Both the position numbers and the translations under genes were made by a program. Shown here piece by piece: positions 23,388 through 32,862 of a DNA stretch of 32,862 bases (the stretch's first letter is position 1; every line of letters begins with the position of its first letter). The stretch comes from Saccoglossus kowalevskii. Taxonomy: Eukaryota > Hemichordata > Enteropneusta > Harrimaniidae. The stretch is taken from contig NW_003129880.1 in the NCBI RefSeq assembly GCF_000003605.2, positions 25,609 to 58,470 on the forward strand, read 5' to 3'. The notes beneath the pieces were generated by a model. It ran no database searches, was not told the origin of the DNA, and worked only from the letters and a program-made list of their open reading frames with translations.

Positions 23388-23697
23388 AGTGTAATATTTT
23401 GTAAGATATAAAACACTAACATTTCTTTGCAGTTAGGACACCAGTAACTATTTCATAGGTTACAGAAGTCCGTAGACACTGGACGAATTGCTGTATAACA
23501 CATGGTCTGTAAACCCACACGTTTGATTTTGTTAAGATGAAACTTACAACGGATGAAAGTACATACAACAAATAACACATCGTCCTTGATTCAATCCTAA
23601 GCTTAACAAATAGAATTAATTACTTCATTGTATCATACAAGTGAGCGATCAGAGTAACAAACACACCGCAATTTTAAATCAATTCAACAAAACTCAC

Positions 23698-24003
23698 TTA
23701 AAGCGCAGTAGTCGTCGCGGTGCGCATGTGCGACCTTTGTGTTGATAAACATTGATTTTCCCATAATCCAATGCGCTTTTCAAATGGAAATTACAAGTAT
23801 GAGGTTTGAGCTGGGCGCGATTTACACTGATTACCACCGGTAATTCTTTCGATACCTTCCAGCATATGAAAATTACCTAATTAAAGCTTGGAAATGTCTC
23901 AGTCCGTACTTGTTGATCTGTGCAACAGTCAAAGTCGCCATCTTTGTTTATATGGGACCCATATATCTCGCACATGTGCAGCGCGACGACTACCGCCCTT
24001 TAA
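23698..24003. mobile_element. TTAA-flanked MITE, copy 1 (306 bp)
   Basis: The ends are imperfect inverted repeats of about 36 bp: TTAAAGCGCAGTAGTCGTCG on the left, and TTAAAGGGCGGTAGTCGTCG reading inward from the right. Both ends extend into a GC-rich GCGCATGTGCGA-type core. The element is bounded by TTAA on both sides, and there is no coding capacity. TTAA target duplication and this small size suggest a non-autonomous DNA element, possibly of piggyBac type. It lies in the intergenic space just past the 3' end of gene B. Confidence 0.75.
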
Positions 24004-24238
24004 TGTGACGCTTCACGTAGCCAATGCTGTGTGTCCTACGTTAAAATAACATCACCACACGACTCTGTGGCTTATTTATTGACAACATTTCAGTATACGA
24101 CTGGGAAAGGTAGTGCGAAGTGATATCCTGGGAATGTAATTCCAATTAAAAAGAGAACAGTTTCCGCTACTTTCAGCATTGATTGTTTATAACCGAATAC
24201 ATTACAATTACGCAGGTACATTTAAATTCATATATTTC

Positions 24239-24244
24239 TTTATT
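24239..24244 (-). terminator. Poly(A) signal of gene B
   Basis: A canonical AATAAA on the minus strand lies about 47 bp past the gene B stop codon, which suggests a very short 3' UTR. Confidence 0.6.
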
Positions 24245-24290
24245 TGAATCTGTTGTTTAATTACTAACATAGGTAATCTGTTTCAATTTC

Positions 24291-24461
24291 TTAACCACCC
24301 ATCATAATACTTTGAACCCAAGTGAGCACGCTATCCACATTGCCATAGAGACCGGGCATACCCGATGTGCCACACTGTTCCCGCCGAGGACCCACGACAC
24401 CAACGAGAACCCATTTATCGTTTGGTGCGTTGTACCATACCATTGGGCCACCATTGTCCCC
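24291..24461 (-). CDS. Gene B exon '9': C-terminal S1 exon, nucleophile Ser is Asn
   Basis: One hundred and seventy-one nt including TAA at 24293-24291. It begins Gly336-Asp337-Asn338-Gly-Gly-Pro, which is a canonical active-site loop except that Ser195 is Asn. Trp344 replaces Cys201. Gly359-Pro360-Arg361 replaces Ser214-Trp215-Gly216. Cys365 pairs with Cys334 (Cys191-Cys220). Confidence 0.92.
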   Translation of the reverse strand, partial: GDNGGPMVWYNAPNDKWVLVGVVGPRREQCGTSGMPGLYGNVDSVLTWVQSIMMGG

Positions 24462-27400
24462 CTGGAAAAGAAACAACATCGTTATTACCACAAATTAATA
24501 CAACAACACTGTCAAACAATCATCGATCGAGAGACTTGCATAATAGTTGTACAGCTTTCATCATTAAATTTGTTTAATAAATACTATATAAACCAAAATC
24601 GTGAGAATACTTTTACTTCCCAGTACGTAGCTAAACTTGACATTTCAGATAATTACTGCAATTTTCATTTTCATAACGTATTCTCGCTCAGACCGAAATT
24701 TCACCCATAATTCTTGGGATACATATGCACGTCCATTTTGTTCACGATCCGATTCAAAACGGACGAATGATTCAAACTTGGTACACACATGTGAAAAATT
24801 ATATTATTTTAAATCGATCGAATTCAAAATAATTTCCATTTGGCTGCTTTATTTTAACGAATACTGTTTTGGAGCCATAGCTTAGACATGCTTAGACCGA
24901 TCATGTTCAGCTTCTTCGAACATGATACATTTAGTCACACATGAACATAAATTCGTTTTCGCATTAATGATGACAGCAGTTATAAATATTCGATGTCAGA
25001 ACTAACAGTTAACCAGTATACATACTTGACATGCGTCTATCGTTCCATCTACGGAGCCAGCGCACATTAAAGTCTCTGTAATAGCACCGTCGTGCATACT
25101 TGGCTGATTGCAGAAATCGTCATCATAAATAGTGACCTCCGTCTGCTGTAGTACTGTAGTCCCAATATCATCAACTGAAAGAAGTATCATTAAACGAGAA
25201 TAGCTTAACAATATTGAATTGAAACTCAACACAGCAAACTACCACATAACACCGAGAACACTATTTTCTCCTCATATTTTTTCTTCTAAGTCGAACAAAT
25301 TATAATGAAAGTAGAAACTAAGACTCTTCTTACTTTCAATACGCATGGCACCGACAGCATCTTCGCCCCAGCCTGTGACCCAAGCTTTGGTTCCATTTGG
25401 GTAATTTGCTCCTTTAGGGGCCAGGCAAATATCGTGAGCAGCGGGATTTGCTGTTATATTTATCGGGACTCTCATTTTTACCATAGCAAAGTTGTATTCA
25501 TCTTTAAACATATCAAAGGTTGGGTGTACAAATATCTCATCCACAGCATGGACTTCTTCATAGGGATCAACTTGCGAGTAGATATGGTTCCCAACGATAA
25601 TATCAAACAACTGGGGATTCAGTGCATCACTACAAAAACATATAAAAGAATTATCATGGCATTTATTGTCAGTGAAAATATTACAGGTGAAGTATAACAA
25701 AAAAGGAACATGAATTGGGTAAATATATTATTTACAATTTTTTTTACGCTAAATTGCATTACAATATTCAGGAATTCTGTGGATTTCGTTTAATAATTAA
25801 ATATGCAGGAATGTGTTTTGCTTCTCTGTATTTTACTTGTGATTGGTTGAAAAGTGTGTGGAGATTGTAGAAAATATGCAGTTGTCAAAAGAAAATAGGT
25901 AAGTTAATCACAACTGCCTAATGAATGAGTGCGTAATTTGGCGTAGTTGGCTCACTTGTGAGAGTTCGCTGGTTCCCGGCGTCCCTTGCGAATGGCAAGA
26001 AGAACGCAGGTACTAGTAATCGCCATATTGTTTCACTGGGCCGGGATTCGGGCCCAAAGTCACGTGACTGAGTAACGTAATTTGAAAACATTCCAAGACT
26101 AGCATATTTGAGATGTTTCTGGCATTTCTCGCTGTTTCTGTGCAAATTTATAACAAAAAAAACAGTTTTATATTCGCCCAACTCCCGAGAGTAAAAGGAA
26201 ACCCCTGCTCTCGGGCCACGAGCGTAAGCCCTGACGTCAGGTAACCAAGGGAAATAGAACAAGAAACGAAAAGTAACGAATCAATCAGAATACCGGAACC
26301 TTTACCAGTTATCGGCCTTTTGTGGCTTGGTACGCCATGACACTTGGCGGGAACCAGCCAATTGTGAGAGTTTACTATAGAACCAGAAAGAGGCACTGGC
26401 TTTTCCTCGCTGTGAACACATCATGAACAAAATGTCGCGTATTACTACAATTGTGCTCCAATTCGTTTAAAAGTGTCTAATTTCATTGCAACAAAACCTT
26501 TTAAAACTTGTTTAACACCTTAAAAATAAAAATATCAATCTTTTTCTTATTCAAAACATCATGCTATTTTTGCCATGTAAAACATCGACACCGAAGCTCT
26601 GTATTCCCGTACATCCCCAATTCACTGATATTGGTGGAAACGACGTAGAATAAATCTACTGTTACCATAATTGTTACATAGAGAGTGAGTGTAGGAGACA
26701 GTAATAAATAAATAACGACCGAGACCATTTGTAGATGTGTCACCACTGAACACGGTTACACTCATTTCAGAAACGATAAAAAGTAGTTTGAAAATACGAA
26801 TAGCAGAAAATACACATGTTAAATACAAACAATAGTTGCAGACTTTTGTTGAACGAAAAATTATAGTCATGTTTACTAATTTCGATTGTTGTCTTTAAAT
26901 GGGACCTCATTGTCTGCCTCACTCACAGACCATCAGTTTACGTGGTGTTGTAGAATACATTTTCTATGTTGTTGTGTTCCCTACCTCCCAATCATGATAA
27001 TAAAATCCCTCACCATGTGTAAAGTGCATGTTGACTTTTATACGTGATGTATGAGTGTTAATGTTTGCTGTGGAACAGCTGCGAGAGGGTCGTCACCTAT
27101 GCACGCGCGGGAATTGAGTTCCAACGCGAATGCTCGTGGGTAGACGCTTGTTTGTAAACAATGACACGTTATGGCCATCTGCGGCATGCGCAGGTGACGA
27201 ATCCCCCGCTTTATACAAAATAATACTCACGATTGAACGCAATGAGCAGCTGTCAAAATCCAAAAAGGGTCTAGAAGAATCCCACCACATTGATGAGTGA
27301 ACATCCGCTGAATGGCTACCTGTAATTACAAAATAAATGAAGCACAATGTCTGAACAAGTTTGGTTATTGGTCGCCTGTAAATATCATATGAATATATTA

Positions 27401-30400
27401 ATGTGGCTAGTCTAGTTTTATAGGCATCGGTTTCAATAAATTTCAAATACCCCGGTGAAAAAGTACATACTTACAAACGGACACGAAAATTAGCTATATA
27501 TGCCTTGAAGCGCTTTTGATTCGTAAAACATGGCCTATGTTGGTTCAGGTCATGCCATGAAACGTAACATTCTGACATTCTTGCATTGTTTCTTGCGTTT
27601 TCAAGGTATTTTAGCAGCAGATCATACTTTACCATGGGAATTGAAACTATATATCTAGTCGTAGCATATCATCGGTGTCGTCATAACTATGTATGTTATA
27701 CGCTATGATAGTAAAACTGCACCAATGACCACAAAAAATACCCACCTGCCACGGCCAACTATACGGCTCTGCCTCGGTACCTCCAGTTACCTGCGCACTA
27801 ACCGGATTCAACACAGGGTCAATGGCAGGTTGCCCACAAGTTGCAGAATTTACTGAAAACAACAGTGAATACGCTCAATTATGTTGCAAGTAAAATTTAA
27901 ACGAATAGATAATTTTCCGTTCACTACGAGATCTCGCACAAAGAGTGAAAAGATAGAACAATAAATTAACGAGTAGGTGGTTTAATCTCTCAATCGTTAG
28001 GTTATACTTGTATGGTGCTGGTAAGGTGATGATTTACGCCAGTTCTATCGCTGCATTGACACGCAGATCGCCGCAAACCAACCGAATGTGCTGAATAGCG
28101 CCACCTGTGTTGACACAATGCTATCGCTGTATATAATAAGCCATTTTTCGCAGGCTGCGAGATCACGCAGTCATGTGATACAGGTCAAGCTTCCAGTTTA
28201 ATATGGTAGCAACCACATTGTCCTACGCGTTGTAAACCTCATCTCGAAACAATATCTGTCCCAATGGGAGTCAAACGGTACGCTTACGGCGAATGTAAGA
28301 GTGATTCTCGCTTTCAATACAAACATTATATGAATGCTGTTTTTTTTGTTTTTTTTGTTTGTTTTTTTGCGATTCCCTAAACTAAAAACGCAGTCTGAAA
28401 AGTGCGATTGATGGTTCAGTGCCTGTTCTCGGGCAGACAGTTTTGGTCGACACAGAAAAATCCAGGACATGTACATGTACACTTGTTTCCTGCACTTTGC
28501 GGGAGCAAAGGGTCCTTCGGAGTCGTATCCAGACCCAACAACAGCGATTGCGAGAGGTGTCGAACGCCGTATATTCAAGTCGAAGACATCGCCGAGTGGC
28601 AATCAAAAGAAGCGCCGGAAAACATTGAAACCTGTTGATACGGTTTAACTTTCTTTTGCAAGTTGTACTGATCGGAACTTTACCGTGCCGTGCCGTGCCA
28701 TTAATATTTATTTTTCAAAATTTTATGATCGTGTATTTTATTGCGATCCCGAAATTGCTTTACAATTTTTATTAACTCATAACAACCTACTGAAGGAGGT
28801 TAAAGGTTACAACAACAACAAAAATTACAGAAAAATATTAATCAAATTACAATGGCTAATAGTTTAAAGACAACCAAAAACAGACTAAATTGAAGTTAGT
28901 AACGGAAATATATAATAAAGTAAAATGAAACACCAACAACAAACTATAAACTGAATATAAAAACAAAAACCCAATGAATAGGTTTTTAAAAAAAAAGTTA
29001 ATGACTAAGTAGGTGCTGCTGTCTAATAGCAAACCTGTATTTCAGATATTGTGCCAGAGGAATTGCTAAGTTATTATTTGACATTATTTTTATGAATTTA
29101 TTTTCAGGTGTGAGATTAGTATGCTTTACCATGGGATTGACCATTTTATTGTTATTTACAACTCACAAGTGTACATCTTAAATTGTCTTATCATTAGTAT
29201 CCCGATGAAAACTAGATTCCTGACAACACTGTTACCTCAGAATTTGAAAAGGATTTCAATGCGAATATCTATGCATTTAATGATAACAATACTAGTATTG
29301 CCACAGTTAGGGAATACCTCTCCTGACAAAGCGCTAAGCCTGAATGTGAACTAATTATATTACTAAGCGCAGAATTAAATTGTAATACTAGTATTTAATA
29401 CTTGTACAATTTAATACTCATACTATCGGGTTTTAATAATAGTTTTATTCAACTTCCCTTCTATGTCGAAAAGTTGTGAATTTTTAAGCTATGTATTTTT
29501 AAAGCATGCTTGTTGTTTACAATATTGACAGTTTCCTGTTATTTGTATTGATGCTTGTGTGTATCATGCCGTGTCGACAGATTGTTGTTATCCATATAAA
29601 CTAATGTGTGAATCGTGCAATGTTGGCCGTTTTCCGATATGTTAGGAACTTCAAAAGCTGTTCACGCTAGTAATGGTGAAAGTAGCAGTAATGTGAAATA
29701 TGTGCCTTTGACATGTGATGCTAGTACACATACAAATGTTACATTTGAACATGCCCGTCGCCAAACAACTTGAAATCTTCGCACGATTTGTAGGCCCTGA
29801 GCTTCTCCCGGTCATAGTCGAACCGATAACGCATTAAACATCGGAAAAACCGAATTCTGGAACATTCCTGAAATCACTAGAGTAGCCTGGTAATTTCAAA
29901 GGATCGATGAAATTGCAACCAAGTTTGTTAAGTCTTGAAGCGACGAATTGTTTTAGGATCATGTCGTAAAAAATCAGGGTCTTCCTCGAGCTACAAATCG
30001 TGCACAGCTTTAGTGATTGCAAGAAGTCTTTGAGCTGTGGCACGGTCATTCTGTCGAAGACAGCCATGGTCGAAAACGTGAAACAAATGCAATAAATCAC
30101 TCGAAAATGTAATGCACGACACTAGGTACACAAACGATTTAGCGCTATTTTGATTCAAAGCTTGACCTGTATCACATGACTAGCAACCGGTTGCTAGGCA
30201 AATTTAACGGTCTCGCAAGATCTCGTCCAAAGCGAAAAATAGCCTATTGGTCAACTTCTTTTAAAGCTGTTTGTACCGAAATCCCGCGAGATATTGCAAG
30301 TAGGTAACTTTTTGCTGTCAAAAACTTTTACCAAATGACATTGAAATTTGCAAAATGTTACATTGAAACTTTAGCGGGTAAAATTCAGGCATTCAAAGAG

Positions 30401-31390
30401 TTAAAATAAAGACAGATGACGCCAAAGGCGTGTTGTATGTTCAATATGATGGATACAATATGGCACGTCTAATAGTGTCAACAATTAATCCAACAAAGAC
30501 TCACTTGGGCAACTCAGCTCGTCCTGTCCATTGGGGCAGTCATCGACTTGATTGCATCGGTTTTCAAATGGGATACAATATCCATTCTCATCATCACCAC
30601 ATCGGTAGCCTACTCCAACTTCACATTCGACTGAAAAAGACACGACTTTATCAAATCATAGTCACCAATACAACGGTGAACCGCTCATGGCGACGGGACA
30701 ATTTTCAAATATAAACAAACTGTGGCCGTGCATTCAATACACAAACACATAATATACTTGTTCACACAGAAGTGTTTTAGTTATCGTGTAAAGATCAGTG
30801 TGACCTTTAAACGGCAGTCGTCGCGCTGCGCATGTGCGACATTTGTGTTGATAAACATTGATTTTCCCACAATCAAATACGCTCTTCTACTATGGAAATC
30901 ACAAGTATGAGGTTTTACCTGGGTGCGACTTTCACTAATTACCACCGGTGACTCCTTCGATACCTTGCAACCACCTAAAAATACCCAATTAAAGCTTCGT
31001 AACGTCTCAATTTGTACTCGTTGATCTGCACATCAGTCAAAGTCGCCATCTTTGTTTATATGAGACCCATATATCTCGCGCATACGTGGCGCAACGACTA
31101 CCGCCCTTTAAATGATGACTGGTCATCAATTAAAGCGTCTAAATTATCTCACCTGGTTGATTTCTTGTTCTCCAGGTAGCACTGAATCCAGTATAGGCGA
31201 CGCTGGAATCTGTAGTGAACAGGACGTACATGATATGTCCTGTGCCGACGGTTGGATTTGGGAGATTGTGGCCGCACATAGTCCTGAGAACGGGTGCTGT
31301 GGTATCAAGTCCGTCGTATGCAATCACTGAGTCATACATACAATTAACAGAGCCCTCTACGTGGAAGTAGTCGAAATCCAATTCAATAAC
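24291..31390 (-). CDS. Gene B: CUB-LDLa-serine protease homologue, predicted non-catalytic (5' end outside window)
   Basis: Seven exons, 31390-31153, 30630-30505, 27852-27746, 27319-27231, 25629-25334, 25174-25026 and 24461-24291, join to 1176 nt: 391 residues and a TAA stop with consistent phases. Numbering from the first residue present: second half of CUB 1-79, LDLa 82-120, linker with Cys127, S1 fold 143-391. His183 matches catalytic His57. Asn233 sits at Asp102 and Asn338 at Ser195. Gly336 (Gly193), Asp337 (Asp194) and Asp332 (Asp189) are kept. The activation site is Gln142-Val143 with no basic residue. It is a tandem paralogue of gene A: three exons have identical lengths and every shared phase matches. 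Signal-peptide and first-CUB exons should lie to the right of 32862. A non-catalytic extracellular role is inferred. Confidence 0.9.
25026..25174 (-). CDS. Gene B exon '8': S1 domain, specificity-pocket exon
   Basis: One hundred and forty-nine nt, phase 1 in and phase 0 out, donor GTATGT. Cys307 and Cys323 form the Cys168-Cys182 pair. It ends Asp332-Ala-Cys334-Gln, so Asp189, Cys191 and Gln192 are all typical of trypsins. It is one codon longer than in gene A, just before Asp332. Confidence 0.9.
25334..25629 (-). CDS. Gene B exon '7': central S1 domain, catalytic Asp position is Asn
   Basis: Two hundred and ninety-six nt, phase 2 in and phase 1 out, donor GTAAGA. Lys-Asp-Glu-Tyr-Asn233-Phe-Ala carries Asn at the Asp102 position in the same local context as gene A. 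Cys255 matches Cys122. Ala269 replaces Cys136. Two N-glycosylation sequons are visible: Asn244-Ile-Thr, and Asn265-Gly-Thr, which is shared with gene A. Confidence 0.92.
25938..26380. repeat. Possible dispersed repeat in the gene B intron before exon '7'
   Basis: A GC-richer block of about 440 bp. GCTGGTTCCCGGCG near its left end (from about 25968) and the complement GGCGGGAACCAGCC near its right end (from about 26347) form an imperfect inverted pair. TGTGAGAGTT occurs at both ends in direct orientation. Composition differs sharply from the surrounding intron. No coding function is recognised. The boundaries and the element type are uncertain. Confidence 0.35.
27231..27319 (-). CDS. Gene B exon '6': active-site histidine exon
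   Basis: Eighty-nine nt, phase 0 in and phase 2 out, donor GTGAGT, acceptor TTACAG. It encodes Cys168-Gly-Gly and Trp-Ile-Leu-Thr-Ala-Ala-His183-Cys184, a fully canonical His57 motif. It starts Val-Ala-Ile-Gln-Arg, as in gene A. Confidence 0.9.
27746..27852 (-). CDS. Gene B exon '5': linker and N-terminus of the S1 domain
   Basis: One hundred and seven nt, phase 1 in and phase 0 out, donor GTGGGT. Cys127 is the Cys1 equivalent. The domain start reads Ala-Gln142-Val143-Thr-Gly-Gly, then Ser-Trp-Pro-Trp-Gln. There is no Arg or Lys anywhere in this exon. It is twelve nt shorter than in gene A, all in the linker. Confidence 0.9.
28135..30248. mobile_element. Candidate ~2.1-kb DNA transposon remnant in gene B intron
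   Basis: A perfect 24-bp inverted repeat is present at 28169-28192 and 30158-30181. Similarity resumes outward: AATAAGCCATTTTTCGC at 28135-28151 matches the complement of 30232-30248 at 15 of 17 positions. The right arm carries extra bases between the two blocks. Inside are a SAP-like ORF at the right end and coding-like but broken sequence at 28380-28640. The element fills most of the 2.65-kb intron between the LDLa exon and the linker exon. The superfamily is not recognised, and the outer limits are approximate. Confidence 0.55.
29834..30067 (-). pseudogene. SAP-domain-like ORF remnant inside the transposon candidate
   Basis: A minus-strand ORF of 77 codons counted from the internal Met that fits best (Met-Ala-Val-Phe-Asp-Arg). 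Its N-terminal part reads Met-Thr-Val-Pro-Gln-Leu-Lys-Asp-Phe-Leu, then Leu-Cys-Thr and Ser-Arg-Lys-Thr-Leu-Ile. This follows the helix-turn-helix pattern of a SAP DNA-binding motif. It ends at a stop after a short acidic tail, with no larger protein visible, so it is probably a decayed or split transposon protein. The assignment is by pattern only. Confidence 0.4.
30505..30630 (-). CDS. Gene B exon '4': LDL-receptor class A module
   Basis: One hundred and twenty-six nt, phase 1 to phase 1, the same length as in gene A. Six cysteines (82, 90, 98, 105, 111, 120). The usual Cys-Asp-Gly after the fourth cysteine is Cys105-Asn-Gln, but Asp109-Asp110-Cys111 and Asp116-Glu117 are kept. Calcium binding may be altered compared with gene A. 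Confidence 0.9.
30807..31111. mobile_element. TTAA-flanked MITE, copy 2 (305 bp), in gene B intron
   Basis: It is closely similar to the element at 23698 along its whole length. Shared internal landmarks are the run beginning TTGTGTTGATAAACATTGAT, the ACCACCGGT segment, and the AAAGTCGCCATCTTTGTTTA segment near the right end. TTAA is present at both ends. It sits in the 522-bp intron between the CUB and LDLa exons of gene B and makes up over half of it. Confidence 0.75.
31153..31390 (-). CDS. Gene B exon '3': second half of CUB domain
   Basis: Two hundred and thirty-eight nt, phase 0 in and phase 1 out, donor GTGAGA, acceptor TTTTAG. Cys17-Met-Tyr-Asp20, Met-Cys39-Gly-His and Thr-Asp61-Ser62 line up with gene A, as does the Tyr-Thr-Gly-Phe-Ser-Ala-x-Trp ending. 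It starts at a normal 3' splice site in phase 0, so an upstream exon encoding the first half of the CUB domain must exist. Confidence 0.9.
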
Positions 31391-32827
31391 CTAAAAGATA
31401 GTAATGTCGTCGTTGTTAATAATGCATTTCACAAAAAATGCCTGTGGTGTGTGATCCCTGTTAGCGACATTGACTTGATCGCAGCAAGTGGATGAGTATC
31501 TCTCATAGACAAATTAACAACAACATTGACCTTTGGCTGCCAACAACCAAATTATTCAGTTGTTTCTGAAACTCGTGTTTGTTATTGGCTTCCATTCGCA
31601 GTACATAGGTCATTCAAATCATTGGCCACAAAGGCTGTAGTCGATGCCGCTAACACAGTCGATGAGTTAGCACGTTAAGAAAATCAGGAAGTCACTGTAC
31701 ATTGCTAGAGAGTTGAAAGTATCTTTATCGGAGTGACATTGATATTAAAATCAGATTATTGGAAAATGTTACCCTTACAATAATACTGTTATATGTTTTG
31801 TTTTTTTTTATTTTTAGCCCCCTCCCCAAAGAGAGACGTGAATTGTTATATCTTATGTCACTTTCAACAATATCGACACACTGTATCACTACTACACGTA
31901 TCACAAGTAGCATGATCTTCATTCGTTTGTAAATAATTTCCTCTTATGTACTCACAATTTTTCGATTTGAAAATTCTATGCTATAAAAATGTTGCATTTA
32001 TTTAATTCAGCCACTTTCAGGTGAGCCAATATTATGATATGAGATTACACAATGATATATCCTTACAGCTTTCCTCTTCGAATGTCACTGTTCTTGACAC
32101 ATGCGTACTTTATGTAGGGTCTCTTCGAATAATTATATTATTGAAATTCAACTTTCTATAGGTGTCCAACCACCACCCAATGTTGTACAAAATAATACAA
32201 TCATTGCTTACAATAGCTTGTGGTGTAAGAAGAAATATTTTTTGGAGAGCTAAAAGCCGAAACTCATAGCATTTCAGGCGGTCGTTGGTCACAGCTGAAT
32301 CATAGCTAATTACGAAGAAAATGTGTTTGTGTAAAGCTCTTAAACGTCAATCTTTGTTTCTATATAGCAGTATGAATTAATAGTATTAAGTATGTATTTA
32401 TTTTAATTGTTAAAAATTAAGGAATCGGGTTAATTAATGACAAAAATTAATAACAGTTTCTCGCATGCAGGAAGAACGGGGGCATCACCTGCCAAACGTC
32501 TTTTTTTCCAACTTATGGCATCTATTTGAATCGTTAAGAGGTTGATCACAACAAAACTTTGGACGTAATTAAGGTGAATCAGGTTTAATTACAACCTGAT
32601 TAAAAGCTGTGTTTTCCTGCCTGTAGATCATCAGCTCTTGCAATGATACGCAATATTTCCTTCATACCACATTTGTTGGTATTTGGATACCTAAATATGG
32701 CTATATTCAACTTTCGATGAATGGTGCGTAATTCGACGAAATGGTCTTTGGACGAAATTAATTTGATATACTACTCCCAAGTGTGCATGTGTATAGTTAT
32801 GCATTGCAAGATCGTTTTCAAGTAAGG
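31391..32827. other. Upstream intron of gene B (probable)
   Basis: A 1.4-kb stretch upstream of the first gene B exon present. I looked on the minus strand for a first-half CUB exon (Cys-Gly start, Asn-Phe-Asp-Pro, Cys-x-Trp) and for a signal-peptide exon and found neither. It is most likely intron, with the missing exons further right. Confidence 0.55.
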
Positions 32828-32862
32828 TTAAAGCGCGGTAATCCGGTCGCGCTGCGCGTGTG
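32828..32862. mobile_element. Start of another TTAA-flanked MITE copy, cut by the window edge
   Basis: The last 35 bases begin TTAAAGCGCGGTAATCCGGT and continue into GCGCTGCGCGTGTG, matching the terminal repeat of the other copies. The rest lies outside the window. Confidence 0.55.

Larger units (their letters stand above)
18574..23697. other. Intergenic region between gene B and gene A
   Basis: About 5.1 kb of AT-rich sequence upstream of the gene A promoter and downstream of gene B. It contains the TA run, the diverged direct repeats and the hairpin with its G run. No coding exon, protease motif or RNA gene was recognised on either strand. Confidence 0.6.

Noticed and set aside
24312-24710. 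132-codon plus-strand ORF
   Set aside because: It is antisense to the last exon of gene B, which has the S1 motifs and splice sites.
28198-28638. Overlapping ORFs on both strands near 28.4 kb
   Set aside because: They overlap in several frames inside the transposon candidate, and none shows a clear domain. They are treated as decayed element sequence.
31391-32862. Exons 1 and 2 of gene B inside the window
   Set aside because: No minus-strand match to a signal peptide with a phase-1 donor, or to a first-half CUB exon, was found, so they are taken to lie outside the window.
1-32862. CRISPR arrays, bacterial operons, tRNA or rRNA genes
   Set aside because: The window is eukaryotic with spliced genes. 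The only regular tandem repeat is the 39-bp minisatellite, which has no spacers. No tRNA or rRNA signature was recognised by eye.

Overview
This is a piece of an AT-rich animal nuclear genome, most likely from an invertebrate. The evidence is GT-AG introns that split a CUB-LDLa-chymotrypsin-fold gene, large introns with small inverted-repeat transposons, and one assembly gap (Ns at 10942-11534). I cannot name the species.

Two tandem paralogous genes lie on the minus strand. Gene A (18518 down to 9152) is complete: nine exons whose phases all agree encode 458 residues, namely a signal peptide, one CUB domain, one LDL-receptor class A module and an S1 (chymotrypsin-fold) domain. It has a TATA box upstream. 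Gene B (31390 down to 24291) has the same layout. Its last seven exons (391 residues) are present; the signal peptide and first half of the CUB domain must lie beyond the right edge. It ends with a canonical poly(A) signal.

The main result is that both proteins look like pseudoproteases. The catalytic Ser195 is Asp in A and Asn in B. The catalytic Asp102 is Asn in both. The basic residue at the zymogen-activation site is missing in both. The Ser-Trp-Gly 214-216 strand has been replaced in both, and the Cys136-Cys201 disulfide is gone in both. A has also lost Gly193 of the oxyanion hole. The catalytic His57, Asp189 of the S1 pocket, the other fold disulfides, and the CUB and LDLa signature residues are kept, and every reading frame is open. 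This fits retained, secreted, non-catalytic binding or cofactor proteins better than decaying pseudogenes.

Layout: 1-9077 has no recognisable gene, only a decayed coding-like tract and simple repeats. 9078-18573 is gene A, with a 39-bp minisatellite and an inverted-repeat element in intron 1 and a short TTAA-flanked element in intron 5. 18574-23697 is intergenic with diverged direct repeats. 23698-24003 is a 306-bp TTAA-flanked MITE. 24239-31390 is gene B, whose introns contain a second copy of that MITE and a roughly 2.1-kb element with inverted ends and a SAP-like ORF remnant. 31391-32862 has no exon, and a further MITE copy begins at the right edge.
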